A stretch of DNA of 35,270 nucleotides from Leclercia adecarboxylata (lineage in GTDB: Bacteria; Pseudomonadota; Gammaproteobacteria; Enterobacterales; Enterobacteriaceae), in assembly GCA_002360945.1 (NCBI GenBank), contig DERO01000048.1:1-35270 (forward strand), written 5' to 3'. Of this stretch, positions 17,574 to 27,128 are shown one piece after another. The notes below the pieces were generated by a model. It saw nothing but the letters and a program-made list of their open reading frames with translations. It was not told where the DNA came from and did no database searches. Position 1 is the stretch's first letter. Each line of letters starts with the position of its first letter. The translations under genes and the position numbers were made by a program.

Positions 17574-18569
17574 TTAGTGCGCGTTAACCACTACCCACAT
17601 TGGCCCCTGGCCGACGGCGTAACGCCCCTTCTCTTCCAGCAGCCCCTGCTCGCCCTGAATCTCATACAGTGCGATATGGTGCGATTTTTGCCCCGCCGCA
17701 ATCAGGAACTTACCGCTGTGATCGACGTTAAACCCGCGCGGCTGGGTCTCGGTCGGCTGGAAGCCTTCGATTGCCAGCACGCTGCCATCTTCAGAGATGC
17801 TGAAAATGGTGATCAGGCTTGAGGTACGGTCACAGGTATAGATATGACGTCCGTCAGGCGTAATGTGGATATCTGCGCCCCAGCGTGTATCGGTGAAGTC
17901 AGCCGGCATCATGTCCAGGGTCTGCACACACTCGATGTTGCCGTGCGGATCGCGCAGGGCCCAGACGTCCACCGAGCAGTTCAGCTCATTCACTACGTAG
18001 GCGTACTGCTGATTCGGATGGAACACCATATGACGCGGGCCTGCGCCTTCAACGGTGGTCACTTCTGCCGGCGTTTGCGCGGCCAGCTTGCCGTCGTCGC
18101 CCAGCGTGAACAGGCAGATACGATCCTGTTTAAGCGCAGGTACCCACAGGGTACGGTTATCCGGGGAAATGTTGGCGGAATGGCAACCTTCCAGCCCTTC
18201 AACCACCTCAACGGTCTCCGTCGGAATGCCGTCATCCAGGCGGGTCACGCTGACGCAACCGGCATTGTAAGAGCCGCTAAAGATAAAGCGTCCCTGCAGA
18301 TCGGTTGAAATATGGGTCGGGCTACCTGGCAGAGCGGCTTCGGCCGTGTATGTCAGGGCACCATCGTCAGGAGAGATACGGTACGCCAGCACACGGAACT
18401 CCGGGCGCACACCCACATACAGGAAACGTTTATCCGGGCTGATCGCCATCGGCTGAACCTGGCCGGGAACATCGACGACCTGAACCAGGGTGAGTGTGCC
18501 TTCGGGATTCAGACGCCAGACATGGATCTGCTGGCTTTCAGGACTGGCGGTATAAACGGTTTGTTTCAT
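17574..18569 (-). CDS. pgl: 6-phosphogluconolactonase
   Basis: Pgl hydrolyses 6-phosphogluconolactone to 6-phosphogluconate, the second step of the oxidative pentose phosphate pathway. I use the ATG of [12 protein letters not shown] (complement of 18567-18569), behind AAAGGAG, giving 331 residues as in E. coli. The repeated blade pieces ([25 protein letters not shown], [26 protein letters not shown]) show the seven-bladed beta-propeller of the YbhE/lactonase family, unrelated to the NagB-like 6-phosphogluconolactonases. It is monocistronic, convergent with ybhC and divergent from ybhA. Confidence 0.96.
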   Translation of the reverse strand: MKQTVYTASPESQQIHVWRLNPEGTLTLVQVVDVPGQVQPMAISPDKRFLYVGVRPEFRVLAYRISPDDGALTYTAEAALPGSPTHISTDLQGRFIFSGSYNAGCVSVTRLDDGIPTETVEVVEGLEGCHSANISPDNRTLWVPALKQDRICLFTLGDDGKLAAQTPAEVTTVEGAGPRHMVFHPNQQYAYVVNELNCSVDVWALRDPHGNIECVQTLDMMPADFTDTRWGADIHITPDGRHIYTCDRTSSLITIFSISEDGSVLAIEGFQPTETQPRGFNVDHSGKFLIAAGQKSHHIALYEIQGEQGLLEEKGRYAVGQGPMWVVVNAH

Positions 18570-18722
18570 GAATGCTCCTTTCCTCACTGCGCGTAAAAGT
18601 AATGTACCAGGATAGTCTTTTTTAACGGTGAATGCTGAATTTTAACCAGGAATTTTGCAGCGTTAGTCACGCGGTGTACCATCTGCGCATCCTGACATGT
18701 CAACATTAACCCGGAATATCAA

Positions 18723-19541
18723 ATGACCTCGCGTGTGATTGCACTGGATTTAGACGGTACGCTGTTAACCCCGCAAAAAACCCTGCTCCCCTCTTCCCTC
18801 GACGCCCTGAAGCGCGCCCGGGAGGTGGGATACCAGCTCCTCATCGTGACGGGTCGACATCATGTTGCGATTCATCCTTTTTATCAGGCGCTGGCGTTAG
18901 ATACACCTGCAATTTGTTGTAATGGCACCTATTTGTATGATTACCAAGCAAAAAAGGTTCTGCAGGCCGATCCACTTCCGGTTCCCCAGGCGCTGCAACT
19001 GATTGATCTGCTCGATGAACATGCCATTCACGGCCTGATGTATGTCGACGACGCGATGCTTTACGAACGCCCGACCGGGCATGTGATCCGCACCAGCAAC
19101 TGGGCACTGTCGCTGCCGGAAGCACAGCGTCCGGTCTTCACCCAGGTAACTTCGCTGGCGCAGGCGGCCCGGGACGTTAACGCTATCTGGAAATTTGCCC
19201 TCACCGATGAGGACACCACTAAGCTGAATGCCTTCGCTAAACATGTGGAGCAGACGCTGGGCCTGGAGTGCGAATGGTCCTGGCACGATCAGGTGGATAT
19301 CGCCCGCAAAGGCAACAGCAAGGGCAAACGCCTGGCGCAGTATGTGGAATCTATCGGCGGGTCAATGAAGGATGTCATTGCCTTTGGCGATAATTACAAT
19401 GACATCAGCATGCTGGAAGCGGCCGGCACCGGGGTGGCGATGGGCAATGCAGACGACGCCGTCAAAGCGCGCGCCAACATTGTGATTGGCGACAACACTA
19501 CCGACAGCATCGCTCAGTTTATCTATACCCATCTGCTGTGA
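18723..19541 (+). CDS. ybhA: HAD-family sugar/pyridoxal phosphatase YbhA
   Basis: A 272-residue HAD hydrolase of the Cof type. Motif I is ALDLDGTLL, with D9 as nucleophile and D11 as acid/base. Motif II is the T of LLIVTGR (about 38-44), and motif IV is GDNYNDISML in the C-terminal third with the magnesium-binding aspartates. Motif III lysine is probably in ARKGNSKGKRL. E. coli YbhA dephosphorylates pyridoxal 5'-phosphate and some sugar phosphates; I infer the same here. Its stop codon directly abuts the modC stop on the other strand, with no room for a terminator between them. Confidence 0.92.
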   Translation: MTSRVIALDLDGTLLTPQKTLLPSSLDALKRAREVGYQLLIVTGRHHVAIHPFYQALALDTPAICCNGTYLYDYQAKKVLQADPLPVPQALQLIDLLDEHAIHGLMYVDDAMLYERPTGHVIRTSNWALSLPEAQRPVFTQVTSLAQAARDVNAIWKFALTDEDTTKLNAFAKHVEQTLGLECEWSWHDQVDIARKGNSKGKRLAQYVESIGGSMKDVIAFGDNYNDISMLEAAGTGVAMGNADDAVKARANIVIGDNTTDSIAQFIYTHLL

Positions 19542-20600
19542 TCAGGTGGTAATCGACACGCTCTTGATCTGCGCGTAGAGCCAGAGGCCAGGTTTGATCC
19601 CCAGTTCATCCCTGGCCCACGGGCTGATGCGCGCCCACAACGTGCGGCTGCCGATTTCCAGCTGAACCTCAACCTGGCCGTTATCGTCGTAACACTGGGC
19701 CACTTTGGCGCGCAGAATGTTACGAATACTGCTCTGTAACGGCGGCTGTAGCACCAGCGAGACATCCGACGCCTGAATGCGAATCCGCAGGTTGGTGTGC
19801 AGGGGTTTATCCAGCTTGTTGACCCAGACATGCTGATCGCCGATGGCCAGCGCGGTCATGGCGTAGTGCGGATGGTGCTCCAGCACGCTCACCTTCAGAA
19901 TGCTGCTCTGCTGCTCCTGCGGCAGCCAGGGGTGCATCACGCTGCTGCCCCACACCTCTTCCAGATTGCCGAACGCCTTCACGCTGCCGTTTTCCAGCAC
20001 CAGCACCTTATCGGCCAGATGCAGGATCTCGTCCAGCGAGTGGCTGACATACAGCATCGGAATATTGATTTCACGCGCCAGGCGCTGCAGATACGGCAGC
20101 AGCTCGCGCTTGCGGGGAATATCGAGGGAGGCCAGGGGTTCATCCAGCAGCAGCAGCTCCGGGGCAGTGAGTAGCGCCCGCCCTATCGCCACGCGCTGTT
20201 TTTCCCCACCCGAGAGCGATGACGGTAGCCGGTCAAGCAAGTGTTCAATGCCCAGCAGAGCCACCAGCTTATCGAACTGCCCGGCCATACTTTTCGCCAT
20301 GCCGTACCGCAGGTTGCCCAGCACTTTGTAGTGCGGGAACAGCCGCGCGTCCTGGAAGACATAGCCAATCCGACGCTTTTCAGGTGCCAGACAGATGCGC
20401 TTTTCAACATCGTTCAGCACCCGATCGTTGAGTACGATCCGCCCGGACTGGGGCCGGGTCAGGCCGCTGATGGCGTTGATCAGCGAGGTCTTCCCCGCGC
20501 CTGAGACGCCAAAAATGGCGGTTATTCCGCTGGCGGGCAGGGTTTCGTTGAGGGTCAGGCAGTGCTCGCCCAGAGTCTGGGTGAAATTGAGTTCCAGCAT
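19542..20600 (-). CDS. modC: Molybdate ABC transporter ATP-binding protein
   Basis: ModC is the ATPase of the ModABC molybdate importer. The 352 residues match the E. coli length. Walker A is GVSGAGKTS (31-39), the signature [15 protein letters not shown] and the Walker [13 protein letters not shown] are canonical, and SHSLDEI carries the H-loop. The C-terminal ~65 residues (from about [15 protein letters not shown]) form a Mop/TOBE domain that can bind molybdate. It begins 2 bp after modB and is the last gene of modABC. Confidence 0.98.
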   Translation of the reverse strand: MLELNFTQTLGEHCLTLNETLPASGITAIFGVSGAGKTSLINAISGLTRPQSGRIVLNDRVLNDVEKRICLAPEKRRIGYVFQDARLFPHYKVLGNLRYGMAKSMAGQFDKLVALLGIEHLLDRLPSSLSGGEKQRVAIGRALLTAPELLLLDEPLASLDIPRKRELLPYLQRLAREINIPMLYVSHSLDEILHLADKVLVLENGSVKAFGNLEEVWGSSVMHPWLPQEQQSSILKVSVLEHHPHYAMTALAIGDQHVWVNKLDKPLHTNLRIRIQASDVSLVLQPPLQSSIRNILRAKVAQCYDDNGQVEVQLEIGSRTLWARISPWARDELGIKPGLWLYAQIKSVSITT

Positions 20601-20602
20601 GG

Positions 20603-21292
20603 TCAGTTCCCCATCCGTTCACGGCTCAGGCGGGCCAGCCATTCCGACACCAGCAGCGACACCATCGCCAGCACAATGGAGATAATGCAAAGACGCGCGG
20701 CGGCGCCTTCGCCACCGGGGGTCTGAATCAGGGTATACATCGCCGACGGGAGGGTGCGCGTTTCGCCAGGGATGTTGGAGACGAAGGTAATGGTCGCGCC
20801 AAACTCGCCCAGCGAGCGGGCAAAGGCCAGCACAGTGCCGACTATAATGCCCGGCAGCGTCAGGGGAAGCGTGATGGTCATGAAAACGCGCCAGCGCCCG
20901 GCACCCAGCGTGCGGGCGGCCTGCTCAAGCTTCATGTCGACCCCTTCCAGCGCCAGGCGGATCGCCCGCACCATCAGCGGAAACGACATCACCGCCGCCG
21001 CCATTACCGCCCCGCGCCAGCTGAAGGCAAAGCTCAGGCCAAACCACTCGTACAGACGCTCGCCGATAAAACCGCGACGCCCCATGGCGATGAGCAGCAG
21101 GTATCCCACCACCACCGGCGGCAGCACCAGCGGCAAATGCAACACACTGTCGAGGAGCGCTTTGCCGGGAAACTTACAGCGAACCAGTAACCAGGCAAAG
21201 AAGATCCCAAAGGGCAAACTAAATGCAACCGCGAGGGAAGAGACTTTCAGGCTCAGCAGCACGGCCTGCCATTCAGGATCGGTCAAAATCAT
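20603..21292 (-). CDS. modB: Molybdate ABC transporter permease
   Basis: ModB is the inner-membrane channel of ModABC. The 229-residue product has about five hydrophobic segments (for example [39 protein letters not shown] and [14 protein letters not shown]). The cytoplasmic EAA-like loop [22 protein letters not shown] (about 122-143) docks onto ModC. The ATG overlaps the modA stop by 4 nt (ATGA). Confidence 0.98.
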   Translation of the reverse strand: MILTDPEWQAVLLSLKVSSLAVAFSLPFGIFFAWLLVRCKFPGKALLDSVLHLPLVLPPVVVGYLLLIAMGRRGFIGERLYEWFGLSFAFSWRGAVMAAAVMSFPLMVRAIRLALEGVDMKLEQAARTLGAGRWRVFMTITLPLTLPGIIVGTVLAFARSLGEFGATITFVSNIPGETRTLPSAMYTLIQTPGGEGAAARLCIISIVLAMVSLLVSEWLARLSRERMGN

Positions 21293-22065
21293 TCGTGAGT
21301 CGTAAATCCGTAACGTTTAAAGATTGCCGACGCCTGCGGTCCCTTCAGATAGTCGTAAAAGGCGCTGACGGTGGCGTTTTTATGTCCATCGACGATGGCA
21401 ACAGGATATTCCACTTTCTTATGTGAGTCTTCCGGGAAGGTCCCCACCACTTTCACTCCTTTACCGGCAACGGCATCAGAGCCGTAGACGATCCCCAGCG
21501 GCGCTTCGTTGCGCTCCACCAGCGCCAGCGCGCCACGCACGTCTTCCGCTGGTGCCAGCTTCGGTGACAGCGTCTCCCAGGCCCCCAGTTTTTGCAGCGC
21601 CTCTTTGGCATAAATGCCTGCCGGCACGTGTTCCGGGTCGCCCACCGCCAGACGCCCCTCTTTCAGCAGGCTGGTCCAGTTAGTCTCTTTATTGATGGCG
21701 ATCTGGCCCTGAGCACTCGCTTTCGGTGCCACGACCACCAGACTATTGCCCAGCAGGGTTTCACGGCTGGCGGTATCCATCGCTTTTTTCTCGACGGCGT
21801 AATCCATCCACTTCTGATCGGCAGAGATGAACAGGTCGGCAGGCGCCCCCGCTTCAATCTGACGCGCCAGGGTCGAGGAAGAGGCAAAGGATGACACCAC
21901 CTCGACGTTTTTCTCTTTTTTATACGCCGCCGCAATGTCCTGCATCGCGTTCGTCAGGGAGGCCGCCGCGAAGACGGTAATTTTACCCTCCTCTGCCAGT
22001 GCATGTCCGGTCAGAGTGAGCGTCAGCGTTGCCCCTGCGAAAAGGCGTAACCATGTACGTGCCAT
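21289..22065 (-). CDS. modA: Periplasmic molybdate-binding protein
   Basis: ModA captures molybdate (and tungstate) in the periplasm for ModBC. The 258-residue precursor has a Sec signal peptide, MARTWLRLFAGATLTLTLTG followed by HALA, with predicted cleavage before EEGKITVFAAASLTNAM. The conserved ligand-binding elements AAASL, FASSSTLARQIEAGAPADLF and the later AEDVRGALALVERNEAPLGIVYGSDA are present. The ATG follows AAAGGAG with 7-bp spacing. It is the first gene of modABC, transcribed from a promoter carrying a ModE site. Confidence 0.98.
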   Translation of the reverse strand: MARTWLRLFAGATLTLTLTGHALAEEGKITVFAAASLTNAMQDIAAAYKKEKNVEVVSSFASSSTLARQIEAGAPADLFISADQKWMDYAVEKKAMDTASRETLLGNSLVVVAPKASAQGQIAINKETNWTSLLKEGRLAVGDPEHVPAGIYAKEALQKLGAWETLSPKLAPAEDVRGALALVERNEAPLGIVYGSDAVAGKGVKVVGTFPEDSHKKVEYPVAIVDGHKNATVSAFYDYLKGPQASAIFKRYGFTTHE

Positions 22066-22084
22066 CTTTAACTCCTTTTGAGTT

Positions 22085-22110
22085 TCGTTATATACATCGC
22101 AATATAACGA
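22085..22110 (-). promoter_or_regulatory. ModE operator at the modABC promoter
   Basis: TCGTTATAT (22085-22093) and ATATAACGA (22102-22110) form a perfect 9-bp inverted repeat with an 8-bp spacer, matching the ModE palindrome. It lies 20 bp upstream of the modA start and so overlaps the promoter. Molybdate-loaded ModE should repress modABC here. Confidence 0.92.
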
Positions 22111-22210
22111 TAACCCCGGGGTTTTCCCAGCGCTAAATCGTACCGATTAGTGAGTAAATCAAATTGATGCCGTAAATAATATCGGCGCGGGAGGGGGAAA
22201 CTTGAGAGCA

Positions 22211-22237
22211 AAACGCCCGGCGGGACCGGGCGTTTTT
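22211..22237 (-). terminator. acrZ terminator
   Basis: AAACGCCCGG (22211-22220) and CCGGGCGTTT (22226-22235) around a 5-nt loop. On the minus strand the stem is followed by TTTT. It lies just past the acrZ stop codon. Confidence 0.85.
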
Positions 22238-22245
22238 ACAAGGAA

Positions 22246-22395
22246 TTAATGCTGTTTTTTCGGCTGTTTTCTGTGGCCGACGTTGGAAAAGATGTTGAAC
22301 ACCTCACCCAGGCCGTAGATGGCACCGAGGATGATAGCCATCACCACTGGCACCATGATCACGGCGAATACCAGACTTTTCAGCAACTCTAACAT
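22246..22395 (-). CDS. acrZ: AcrAB-TolC efflux pump accessory protein AcrZ
   Basis: A 49-residue, single-pass inner-membrane peptide. The N-terminal block [20 protein letters not shown] is the same as I recall for E. coli AcrZ (formerly YbhT); only the short basic C-terminal tail ([11 protein letters not shown]) differs. AcrZ binds AcrB in the membrane and improves export of some drugs such as chloramphenicol. A GGAG precedes the ATG (complement of 22393-22395). It sits between modA and modE as in E. coli. A longer frame in the same phase extends upstream but has no family support. Confidence 0.96.
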   Translation of the reverse strand: MLELLKSLVFAVIMVPVVMAIILGAIYGLGEVFNIFSNVGHRKQPKKQH

Positions 22396-22522
22396 GGCTT
22401 TCTCCAGACAATGTGAATGCCTTATTCTAACCGGAAAAGCGAGAAATACATCCCCTTTTGTGCGGTACTGTTTGCGCCCGAAACGAATTACGTCACAATA
22501 ACCCTTTTGCCAGGACATTGTT

Positions 22523-23311
22523 ATGCAGGCCGAAATTCTCCTCACCCTACGTCTCCAGCAAAAATTGTTTGCCGATCCCCGCCGCATCGCCCTGCTCAAA
22601 CAGATTGCGCAGACCGGCTCCATCAGCCAGGGGGCAAAGAATGCCGGCATTAGCTACAAAAGCGCCTGGGATGCCATCAATGAGATGAATACCCTCAGCG
22701 AGCAGACCCTGGTCGATCGTGCGACCGGCGGCAAAGGCGGCGGCGGTGCGATCCTGACGCGCTACGGTCAGCGCCTGATCCAGCTCTATGACCTGCTGGC
22801 GCAAATCCAACAGAAAGCCTTTGATGTGTTAAGCGACGACGACGCCCTGCCGCTGGACAGCCTGCTCGGCGCCATCTCGCGCTTCTCTTTGCAGACCAGC
22901 GCCCGCAACCAGTGGTTTGGCACCATCACCGCCCGCGACGACGATCGTGTCCAGCAGCATGTGGATGTTTTGCTCGCCGACGGTACCACCCGCCTGAAAG
23001 TCGCTATTACCGCCCAGAGCGGCGAACGGCTGGGTCTGAATGAGGGCAAAGAGGTGCTGGTACTGCTCAAAGCTCCCTGGGTCAGCATCACCCGGGAGCC
23101 TGAAGCGGCGAACCGGGCGGATAACCAGCTGCCGGGAATTATCAGCCATATCGATCGTGGCGACGAGCAGTGTGAAGTATTGATGACCCTGCCCGACGGC
23201 CAGACGCTGTGCGCCACCGTGCCATTGGCCCAAAGTCAGGTTTTAGAAGAAGGTGCTGAGGCGACGGCATATTTTAATGCTGACCGGGTGATTATCGCCA
23301 CCTTGTGCTAA
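22523..23311 (+). CDS. modE: Molybdate-responsive transcriptional regulator
   Basis: ModE senses molybdate, represses modABC and activates some molybdoenzyme genes. The 262-residue product, as long as E. coli ModE, has an N-terminal winged helix-turn-helix of the LysR-like ModE type ([20 protein letters not shown], about 32-51), the linker [11 protein letters not shown], and two C-terminal Mop domains, each with the [10 protein letters not shown] / [11 protein letters not shown] type motif that forms the molybdate pockets in the dimer. It is divergent from acrZ. modF follows after 67 bp, probably in the same transcript. Confidence 0.98.
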   Translation: MQAEILLTLRLQQKLFADPRRIALLKQIAQTGSISQGAKNAGISYKSAWDAINEMNTLSEQTLVDRATGGKGGGGAILTRYGQRLIQLYDLLAQIQQKAFDVLSDDDALPLDSLLGAISRFSLQTSARNQWFGTITARDDDRVQQHVDVLLADGTTRLKVAITAQSGERLGLNEGKEVLVLLKAPWVSITREPEAANRADNQLPGIISHIDRGDEQCEVLMTLPDGQTLCATVPLAQSQVLEEGAEATAYFNADRVIIATLC

Positions 23312-23378
23312 GCGCATTGACATTCGCCCCGACACTGGGTATCCCTGATGCTTATTGCTGCAAAAAATGGGATACATC

Positions 23379-24848
23379 ATGTCATCATTGCAAATTTCGC
23401 AAGGCACGTTTCGTCTTAGCGATACCCGAACGCTCACGCTCGCGGATTTTACGCTGAATGCTGGTGAAAGCTGGGCCTTCGTTGGCAGTAACGGCAGCGG
23501 AAAGTCTGCCCTCGCCCGGGCGCTGGCCGGGGAGCTGACGCTGCTGAAGGGCGAACGCCAGAGCACATTTACGCGCCTGACCCGCCTCTCCTTTGAACAG
23601 CTGCAAAAACTGGTCAGCGACGAGTGGCAGCGCAACAACACCGACCTGCTCAGCCCTGGCGAAGAGGATACCGGCCGCACCGCATCAGAGATTATCCAGG
23701 ATGAGATCAAAGACGAGGCCCGCTGTCGCCAGCTGGCGGAACAGTTCGGCATCGCTCACCTGCTGGACCGGCGCTTTAAATACCTCTCAACCGGCGAAAC
23801 CCGCAAAACGCTGCTGTGTCAGGCCCTGATGGCCGAACCCGAACTGCTGATCCTTGATGAGCCTTTCGACGGCCTCGATGTAAAATCGCGCGGGCAGCTG
23901 GCGGACCTGCTGGCCTCGCTCAATCAGCAGGGTTACACCCTGGTGCTGGTCCTGAACCGTTTTGACGAAATCCCCGATTTTGTCCACAACGCCGGGGTAC
24001 TGGCCGATTGCAGCCTGACGGCGGTGGGCGAAAAAGCGGCCCTGCTGAATCAGGCCCTGATTGCCCAGCTGGCGCACAGTGAAAAACTGAACGGCGTCAC
24101 CCTGCCCGAACCGGATGCGCCCTCTGCGCGCCATGCTTTGCCGCAGGATCAGCCGCGGATTGTGCTCAATGAGGGCGTGGTGTCTTATGACGATCGCCCG
24201 ATCCTCGATCACCTGAGCTGGACGGTGAATCCCGGCGAGCACTGGCAAATTGTCGGCCCCAACGGTGCCGGGAAATCGACCCTGCTGAGCCTGATTACCG
24301 GCGATCATCCCCAGGGCTACAGCAACGATCTCACCCTCTTTGGCCGCCGTCGCGGCAGCGGCGAAACCATCTGGGATATCAAAAAGCATATTGGTTACGT
24401 CAGCAGCAGTCTGCACCTCGACTACCGCGTCAGCACCACGGTGCGCAACGTCATCCTGTCGGGTTATTTCGACTCCATCGGGATTTATCAGGCGGTTTCC
24501 GACAAGCAGCACAAGCTGGCGCAGCAGTGGCTGGATATTCTCGGAATGGATAACCGGGTGGCGGATGCCCCGTTCAGCAGCCTGTCGTGGGGCCAGCAGC
24601 GGCTGGCGCTGATCGTGCGCGCGCTGGTGAAACACCCGACGCTGCTGATCCTCGACGAGCCTCTGCAAGGGCTGGATCCGCTCAACCGTCAGCTGATTCG
24701 CCGCTTCGTGGATGTACTGATTAGCGAAGGGGAAACGCAGCTGCTGTTTGTCTCTCATCACGCGGAAGATGCGCCCGCTTGTATTACCCACCGACTGGAG
24801 TTCGTCGCCGACGGCGAGCGTTACCGCTACCAGACGGGCCGGGTCTGA
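23379..24848 (+). CDS. modF: ModF, tandem ABC ATPase
   Basis: Two ABC ATPase domains are fused in one 489-residue chain. Domain 1 has Walker A GSNGSGKS (36-43), signature LSTGE and Walker B LLILDEPFDGLD. Domain 2 has Walker A GPNGAGKST, signature LSWGQ and Walker B LLILDEPLQGLD. There is no membrane segment. I start at the ATG of MSSLQISQGTFRLSD (23379), matching the E. coli N-terminus; the frame extends eight codons further. E. coli modF (phrA) is co-transcribed with modE and was linked to molybdate uptake and photorepair, but its biochemical role is unsettled. A strong terminator follows. Confidence 0.96.
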   Translation: MSSLQISQGTFRLSDTRTLTLADFTLNAGESWAFVGSNGSGKSALARALAGELTLLKGERQSTFTRLTRLSFEQLQKLVSDEWQRNNTDLLSPGEEDTGRTASEIIQDEIKDEARCRQLAEQFGIAHLLDRRFKYLSTGETRKTLLCQALMAEPELLILDEPFDGLDVKSRGQLADLLASLNQQGYTLVLVLNRFDEIPDFVHNAGVLADCSLTAVGEKAALLNQALIAQLAHSEKLNGVTLPEPDAPSARHALPQDQPRIVLNEGVVSYDDRPILDHLSWTVNPGEHWQIVGPNGAGKSTLLSLITGDHPQGYSNDLTLFGRRRGSGETIWDIKKHIGYVSSSLHLDYRVSTTVRNVILSGYFDSIGIYQAVSDKQHKLAQQWLDILGMDNRVADAPFSSLSWGQQRLALIVRALVKHPTLLILDEPLQGLDPLNRQLIRRFVDVLISEGETQLLFVSHHAEDAPACITHRLEFVADGERYRYQTGRV

Positions 24849-24856
24849 CACTCTGA

Positions 24857-24880
24857 CGGGGGCCTCGCCCCCGCTTTTTT
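24857..24880 (+). terminator. modEF terminator
   Basis: CGGGGGC (24857-24863) and GCCCCCG (24867-24873) around a 3-nt loop, then C and six T. It lies 9 bp after the modF stop codon. Confidence 0.93.
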
Positions 24881-24959
24881 CGGATAACCTGCAACATCCC
24901 TTACCGGATGCTTTGATTTACAATCCTTTTTTAGCCGGAGAGCAGCTGCGCTTTAAGGA

Positions 24960-24975
24960 GTGTAAACGATTCCAC
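24960..24975 (+). promoter_or_regulatory. galO: External gal operator (OE)
   Basis: GTGTAAACGATTCCAC is the GalR/GalS operator sequence I recall for E. coli OE. It lies upstream of the CRP site and the two overlapping promoters. Confidence 0.93.
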
Positions 24976-24997
24976 TATTTTATCCCATGTCACACTT
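24976..24997 (+). promoter_or_regulatory. CRP site of the gal promoters
   Basis: Directly after OE, the minus strand carries AAGTGTGACAT, the strong CRP half site found at E. coli gal; the other half is degenerate, also as in E. coli. CRP should activate P1 and inhibit P2. Confidence 0.8.
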
Positions 24998-25010
24998 TCC
25001 TGCTCTCTGT

Positions 25011-25021
25011 TATGCTAGGAT
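25011..25021 (+). promoter_or_regulatory. Overlapping gal P2 and P1 -10 elements
   Basis: TATGCT (25011-25016) corresponds to the P2 -10, and TAGGAT (25016-25021), 5 bp downstream, to the P1 -10. The arrangement is that of the E. coli gal double promoter, about 35-40 bp upstream of galE. Confidence 0.78.
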
Positions 25022-25053
25022 TATCTCATCCCATAAGCCTAATGGAGCGAAAA

Positions 25054-26070
25054 ATGCGAGTTCTGGTAACAGGTGGTAGCGGTTACATAGGAAGTCATAC
25101 CTGTGTACAGCTGCTGCAAAATGGCCACGACGTCATCATCCTCGATAACCTGTGCAACAGTAAGCGCAGCGTGCTGCCGGTCATGGAACGCCTGGCCGGT
25201 AAACAGCCTGCCTTTGTCGAAGGCGATATTCGTAACGAAGCGCTGATGACTGAGATCCTGCACGATCACGCCATTGACGCGGTGATCCACTTTGCCGGGC
25301 TGAAAGCTGTGGGCGAGTCGGTGTCGAAACCGCTGGAGTATTACGATAACAACGTCAACGGTACCCTGCGTCTGGTCTCCGCCATGCGCGCGGCGGGCGT
25401 GAAGAACTTCATCTTCAGCTCCTCCGCCACCGTCTATGGCGACCAGCCGCAAATCCCTTATGCCGAAAGCTTCCCGACCGGTACGCCGCAAAGCCCGTAC
25501 GGCAAAAGCAAGCTGATGGTGGAACAGATCCTCACTGACCTGCAAAAAGCCCAGCCGGACTGGAGTATCGCCCTGCTACGCTATTTCAACCCAGTGGGTG
25601 CACATCCGTCAGGAGATATGGGCGAAGATCCGCAGGGCATTCCGAATAACCTGATGCCGTACATTGCTCAGGTCGCGGTAGGCCGTCGTGATTCGCTGGC
25701 GGTATTCGGCAACGACTACCCGACCCCGGACGGTACCGGCGTGCGCGACTACATTCATGTGATGGATCTCGCCGACGGTCACGTGGCGGCCATGCAGCAG
25801 CTGGCCGATAAACCGGGCGTCCATATTTATAACCTCGGCGCGGGCGTCGGCAGCAGCGTGCTGGATGTGGTTAACGCCTTCAGCGCCGCCTGCGGCAAGC
25901 CGGTGAGCTATCACTTTGCCCCGCGTCGCGACGGCGATCTGCCCGCGTACTGGGCGGATGCCACCAAGGCCGAGAAAGAGCTTAACTGGCGTGTTTCGCG
26001 CACGCTCGATGAAATGGCACAGGATACCTGGCGCTGGCAGTCTCGCCACCCGCAGGGTTATCCGGACTAA
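25054..26070 (+). CDS. galE: UDP-glucose 4-epimerase
   Basis: GalE interconverts UDP-galactose and UDP-glucose using bound NAD+. I start at the ATG of MRVLVTGG (25054), behind GGAG, giving 338 residues as in E. coli; the frame continues upstream through the promoter and is not coding. The short-chain dehydrogenase features are GGSGYIGS (7-14) for NAD, S124 in FSSSATVYG, and Y149/K153 in SPYGKSK. It is the first gene of galETKM and contains the internal operator OI near its start. galT begins 9 bp after its stop. Confidence 0.99.
   Translation: MRVLVTGGSGYIGSHTCVQLLQNGHDVIILDNLCNSKRSVLPVMERLAGKQPAFVEGDIRNEALMTEILHDHAIDAVIHFAGLKAVGESVSKPLEYYDNNVNGTLRLVSAMRAAGVKNFIFSSSATVYGDQPQIPYAESFPTGTPQSPYGKSKLMVEQILTDLQKAQPDWSIALLRYFNPVGAHPSGDMGEDPQGIPNNLMPYIAQVAVGRRDSLAVFGNDYPTPDGTGVRDYIHVMDLADGHVAAMQQLADKPGVHIYNLGAGVGSSVLDVVNAFSAACGKPVSYHFAPRRDGDLPAYWADATKAEKELNWRVSRTLDEMAQDTWRWQSRHPQGYPD
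25073..25088 (+). promoter_or_regulatory. Internal gal operator (OI), inside galE
   Basis: GTGGTAGCGGTTACAT, the OI sequence I recall from E. coli, lies at codons 7-12 of galE. Its centre is 113 bp from the centre of OE, the spacing used by GalR with HU to form the repression loop. Confidence 0.92.
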
Positions 26071-26079
26071 GGATCTGTC

Positions 26080-27126
26080 ATGACCCAATTTAACCCCGTC
26101 GATCACCCACATCGTCGTTTCAATCCGTTAACCGGACAGTGGATCCTGGTCTCTCCGCATCGCGCCAAACGCCCCTGGCAGGGCGCCCAGGAGACGCCAG
26201 CTAAACAGACGCTGCCGCAGCACGATCCAGACTGTTTCCTGTGCCCGGGAAATACCCGCGTGACCGGGGATGTTAACCCCGATTACAAAGGCACCTTCGT
26301 TTTCACGAACGACTTTGCCGCCCTGATGACCGACACGCCGGACGCGCCGCAGAGTAACGATCCGCTCCTGCGCTGCGAAAGCGCGCGCGGCACCAGCCGG
26401 GTGATCTGCTTCTCGCCGGATCACAGCAAAACCCTGCCGGAACTGAGCGTTGACGCCCTGACCGAGGTGGTGAAAACCTGGCAGGAACAGACCGCCGAAC
26501 TGGGGCAGAGCTACCCCTGGGTACAGGTCTTCGAGAACAAAGGCGCGGCGATGGGCTGCTCCAACCCGCATCCGCATGGTCAGGTATGGGCCAACAGCTT
26601 CATGCCTAACGAAGTGGAGCGGGAAGATCGCCTGCAAAAAACCTATTTCGCTGAGCAGCAGTCGCCGATGCTGCTGGACTACGTTCAGCGCGAGCTGGCC
26701 GACGGTAGCCGCACCGTGGTGGAGACCGAACACTGGTTAGCCGTGGTGCCGTACTGGGCGGCATGGCCGTTCGAAACCCTGCTGCTGCCGAAAGCCCACG
26801 TGCTGCGGATCACCGATCTGAGCGACGCCCAGCGCAGCGATCTGGCCCTGGCGCTGAAAAAGCTGACCAGCCGTTACGACAATCTGTTCCAGTGCTCTTT
26901 CCCGTACTCCATGGGCTGGCACGGCGCGCCCTTCAATGGCGAAGAGAATCAACACTGGCAGCTGCACGCCCACTTTTATCCGCCGCTGCTGCGCTCCGCG
27001 ACCGTACGTAAATTTATGGTCGGCTACGAGATGCTGGCGGAAACCCAGCGTGACCTGACGGCCGAACAGGCCGCAGAACGCCTGCGTGCAGTGAGTGATG
27101 TCCATTTTCGCGAATCCGGAGAATAA
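26080..27126 (+). CDS. galT: Galactose-1-phosphate uridylyltransferase
   Basis: GalT transfers UMP from UDP-glucose to galactose-1-phosphate through a uridylylated histidine. The 348 residues include the zinc-ligand pair C52/C55 in CFLCPGN and the active-site SNPHPHGQ (161-168) with H164 and the nucleophile H166. A second HIT-like half follows (HAHFYPP near residue 296). AAGGAT precedes the ATG. It is followed by galK with a 2-bp gap. Confidence 0.99.
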   Translation: MTQFNPVDHPHRRFNPLTGQWILVSPHRAKRPWQGAQETPAKQTLPQHDPDCFLCPGNTRVTGDVNPDYKGTFVFTNDFAALMTDTPDAPQSNDPLLRCESARGTSRVICFSPDHSKTLPELSVDALTEVVKTWQEQTAELGQSYPWVQVFENKGAAMGCSNPHPHGQVWANSFMPNEVEREDRLQKTYFAEQQSPMLLDYVQRELADGSRTVVETEHWLAVVPYWAAWPFETLLLPKAHVLRITDLSDAQRSDLALALKKLTSRYDNLFQCSFPYSMGWHGAPFNGEENQHWQLHAHFYPPLLRSATVRKFMVGYEMLAETQRDLTAEQAAERLRAVSDVHFRESGE

Positions 27127-27128
27127 CA

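Noticed and set aside
23787..24851. Open frame of 354 codons on the minus strand opposite modF
   Set aside because: It is antisense to the second ATPase half of modF, with no start signal and no family features.
24748..25053. Upstream extension of galE
   Set aside because: The frame runs through the modF end, the terminator, the Gal operator and the promoters, so the true start is 25054.
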